From a virus, in the IMG/VR virus record IMGVR_UViG_3300022723_000240, positions 1-64,000 of that record: DNA of 64,000 nucleotides. The stretch is one strand, 5' to 3'. The position numbers were made by a program, and so were the translations under genes. The notes below the pieces were generated by a model. That model did not search any database. It was not told where the DNA came from and saw nothing but the letters and a program-made list of their open reading frames with translations. Position 1 is the stretch's first letter. The number at the start of each line of letters is the position of its first letter. Below are positions 62,378-64,000 of this stretch, one piece after another.

Positions 62378-63397
62378 TTAAGTTATATTTGCAATGTGAG
62401 CTTCTTTTTTAGCTAGTTCATAGTCATGTTCAATCATTATTTTAACTAGGTCATCAAACATTACCTCTGGCTTCCAGCCCAATTTAGTATTAGCCTTTGA
62501 ACAGTCACCAAGCAGAATATCAACTTCTGCCGGTCTATAATACTTCGGGTCAATTTCGACATAGTTCTTGTAGTCTAAATTGAAATACCCAAACGCTTTT
62601 TCGCAAAACTCTCTAACTGTGTGTGTCTCTCCAGTTGATATCACATAATCATCTGGCTCATCTTGCTGCAACATCATCCACATAGCTTTAACATAGTCAT
62701 CACTAATACCCCAATCGCGCTTAGCATCAAGATTACCTAAATATAATTTTTTCTGTAATCCAAGAGCTATTCTTGATACTGCCCTAGTTATCTTCCTAGT
62801 GACAAACGTCTCACCCCTTTTAGGGCCTTCATGATTAAACAATATTCCATTGCTGGCATGAAGACCATAAGATTCGCGATAATTAACCGTAAGATAATAA
62901 GCAGCAACTTTAGCACATCCGTAAGGAGATCTTGGATAAAAAGGAGTGCTCTCTGATTGTGGTACTTCTTGCACTTTCCCATACATTTCACTAGAAGATG
63001 CTTGATAAAATCTTATTTTAGGATTTATATGTTTAATAGCTTCAAGCAGCCTGCAAACACCAGTAGCATCAACATCCATAGTGTATTCTGGATCATCAAA
63101 AGATACTCGAACATGACTCATTGCTCCAAGATTATAAACTTCATTTGGCTTAATATGATCAATTAGCTTAAAAAGATTAGATCCTGACGACAGATCTCCA
63201 TAATGTAGAGACAACCTCACATTTTCTTCGTGTGGGTCTTGATAAATATCATCAATCCTCTCAGTATTAAAAACAGACGACCTCCTTATTAATCCATGAA
63301 CCTCATATCCTTTATCTAATAACAATTTGGCTAAGTTGGATCCATCCATTCCAGTTATACCAGTAATCAATGCTTTCTTAGGAACAGAATATTTCAT
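62378..63397 (-). CDS. gmd: GDP-mannose 4,6-dehydratase
   Basis: A 339-residue complete enzyme making GDP-4-keto-6-deoxymannose from GDP-mannose, the entry step to GDP-fucose, GDP-rhamnose and GDP-perosamine. [12 protein letters not shown] (NADP loop) is at residues 13-24, [15 protein letters not shown] (catalytic Ser/Thr region) near 135-142 and YGCAK near 158. GGAGAAATT precedes ATG 63397. The gene is next to a homing-type element and upstream of the virion and glycan genes. Confidence 0.95.
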   Translation of the reverse strand: MKYSVPKKALITGITGMDGSNLAKLLLDKGYEVHGLIRRSSVFNTERIDDIYQDPHEENVRLSLHYGDLSSGSNLFKLIDHIKPNEVYNLGAMSHVRVSFDDPEYTMDVDATGVCRLLEAIKHINPKIRFYQASSSEMYGKVQEVPQSESTPFYPRSPYGCAKVAAYYLTVNYRESYGLHASNGILFNHEGPKRGETFVTRKITRAVSRIALGLQKKLYLGNLDAKRDWGISDDYVKAMWMMLQQDEPDDYVISTGETHTVREFCEKAFGYFNLDYKNYVEIDPKYYRPAEVDILLGDCSKANTKLGWKPEVMFDDLVKIMIEHDYELAKKEAHIANIT

Positions 63398-63441
63398 AAT
63401 TTCTCCAATAACGTATTTACCAACAGAAGTATTTTAATATT

Positions 63442-64000
63442 ATGAGATGCGACCTGCACCGACATCTAGGCGGATCAATTAGCACTACTACCGTTGCTAG
63501 ATTACTAAAAAAGCCTTTAAAAAAAGTAGTCAAACAAATGACTTACGCCGATGGAGAAGAGTTCAACTACGATACTTTCTTCGATAAATTTAAGATTCTA
63601 GATACTGTGGAGTGGACTCAAGAAAACATTAGACATACTATAGAAGATGTCATTTGGAGATTAAAAAGCGAAAAAATTGAATATTCAGAGATAAAATTTT
63701 CCGTCAATAAATATCTTCCATACTTAGAAATGGATCTAGAAAAAACTATATTATGGTTCGCTAACTGTTTTGACGAATTATGCTCTAAATGGGGTATACA
63801 AATCGATCTGATCCTGTCCTTAAAACACGATATGGACAAAGCCAAACAGATTGAAATAGGAAACGTAATCGGTAACGACCTCATTGCAGAGTGTATATCT
63901 GGCATTGATATCGTAGGCAACGAAAAATATTTTAACGTTGACTTCTATAAGCCTATCTTCCAAAGATGGCATGATGCTGGCAAAGCTTGTATGGCCCATG
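63442..64000 (+). CDS. Adenosine-deaminase-like protein, truncated by the window edge
   Basis: An open frame of at least 186 codons begins at ATG 63442 and runs off the right edge. MRCDLHRHLGGS is the N-terminal zinc-binding HxH motif of adenosine deaminase, and GIDIVGNE near residue 155 with WHDAGKACMAH matches the later Asp/His metal region. The family deaminates adenosine or deoxyadenosine to inosine, or related nucleosides. The gene is divergent from gmd. In a phage it might salvage purines or change nucleoside pools; a homologue acting in anti-defence is possible but not shown. No ribosome-binding site is evident. Confidence 0.85.
   Translation, partial: MRCDLHRHLGGSISTTTVARLLKKPLKKVVKQMTYADGEEFNYDTFFDKFKILDTVEWTQENIRHTIEDVIWRLKSEKIEYSEIKFSVNKYLPYLEMDLEKTILWFANCFDELCSKWGIQIDLILSLKHDMDKAKQIEIGNVIGNDLIAECISGIDIVGNEKYFNVDFYKPIFQRWHDAGKACMAH

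Overview
The window is part of the genome of a large tailed double-stranded DNA bacteriophage. It is AT-rich by eye and densely packed, with stop/start overlaps (ATGA, TAATG, TAGTG) and convergent genes that overlap by a few bases. The phage identity rests on the mix of virion genes (a P2 gpI-like tail protein, several long fibre or baseplate proteins with collagen-like or dockerin-like segments), nucleotide and replication genes (class I ribonucleotide reductase NrdA/NrdB, thymidylate synthase, dUTPase, an SF2 helicase, a RarA-like ATPase, a two-gene NAD-dependent ligase plus a small ATP-dependent ligase) and many short genes of unknown function. The gene load suggests a jumbo phage. The sequence does not name the host; a dockerin-type repeat in a virion protein is a weak lead only.

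Layout. Positions 1-9.3 kb hold a DUF932-like protein, the helicase with an intein, a free-standing LAGLIDADG endonuclease, a collagen-like fibre protein with a Ser/Glu repeat, a macro-domain protein and a Pth2-like gene with an in-frame TGA. Positions 9.5-29.4 kb are mainly nucleotide and DNA metabolism: nrdA (intein), nrdB, a tRNA with anticodon UCA, ligase halves flanking another homing endonuclease gene, a run of small genes, a UDP-sugar dehydrogenase with an intein at its catalytic cysteine, thymidylate synthase with an in-frame HNH-like insertion, RarA, a cupin and dUTPase. Positions 29.4-36.6 kb are tail or baseplate genes. Positions 36.6-44.8 kb hold a sugar aminotransferase, acidic proteins, a MoxR/VWA pair, the small ATP ligase and a sigma-factor-like protein with two zinc-finger insertions. 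Positions 44.8-52.3 kb hold two collagen-like fibre genes, a lipoprotein and membrane-protein pair, and another structural gene. Positions 53-63.4 kb hold a glycan cluster (Fcl, two GT9-like transferases, a formyltransferase, a DUF115-like protein, Gmd) around a 911-residue virion protein and a composite endonuclease gene. The window ends inside an adenosine-deaminase-like gene.

How it fits together. The RNR, TS and dUTPase genes supply deoxynucleotides. Helicase, RarA and ligases serve replication and repair. Gmd, Fcl, the aminotransferase and the formyltransferase could make GDP-deoxysugars for the GT9-like transferases to attach to an unknown target, possibly the Ser-rich virion proteins. 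A recurrent bipartite promoter (TTAATTG-like box, 12-13 bp, TGTTAYAAAT) precedes several replication and unknown genes, and a sigma70-type promoter precedes the sigma-like gene.

Most notable: a tRNA with a UGA-reading anticodon in a genome that uses TGA as a normal stop; a sigma factor interrupted by two zinc ribbons; and seven intein, homing or endonuclease-like elements in 64 kb, two of the inteins placed directly before a catalytic cysteine.
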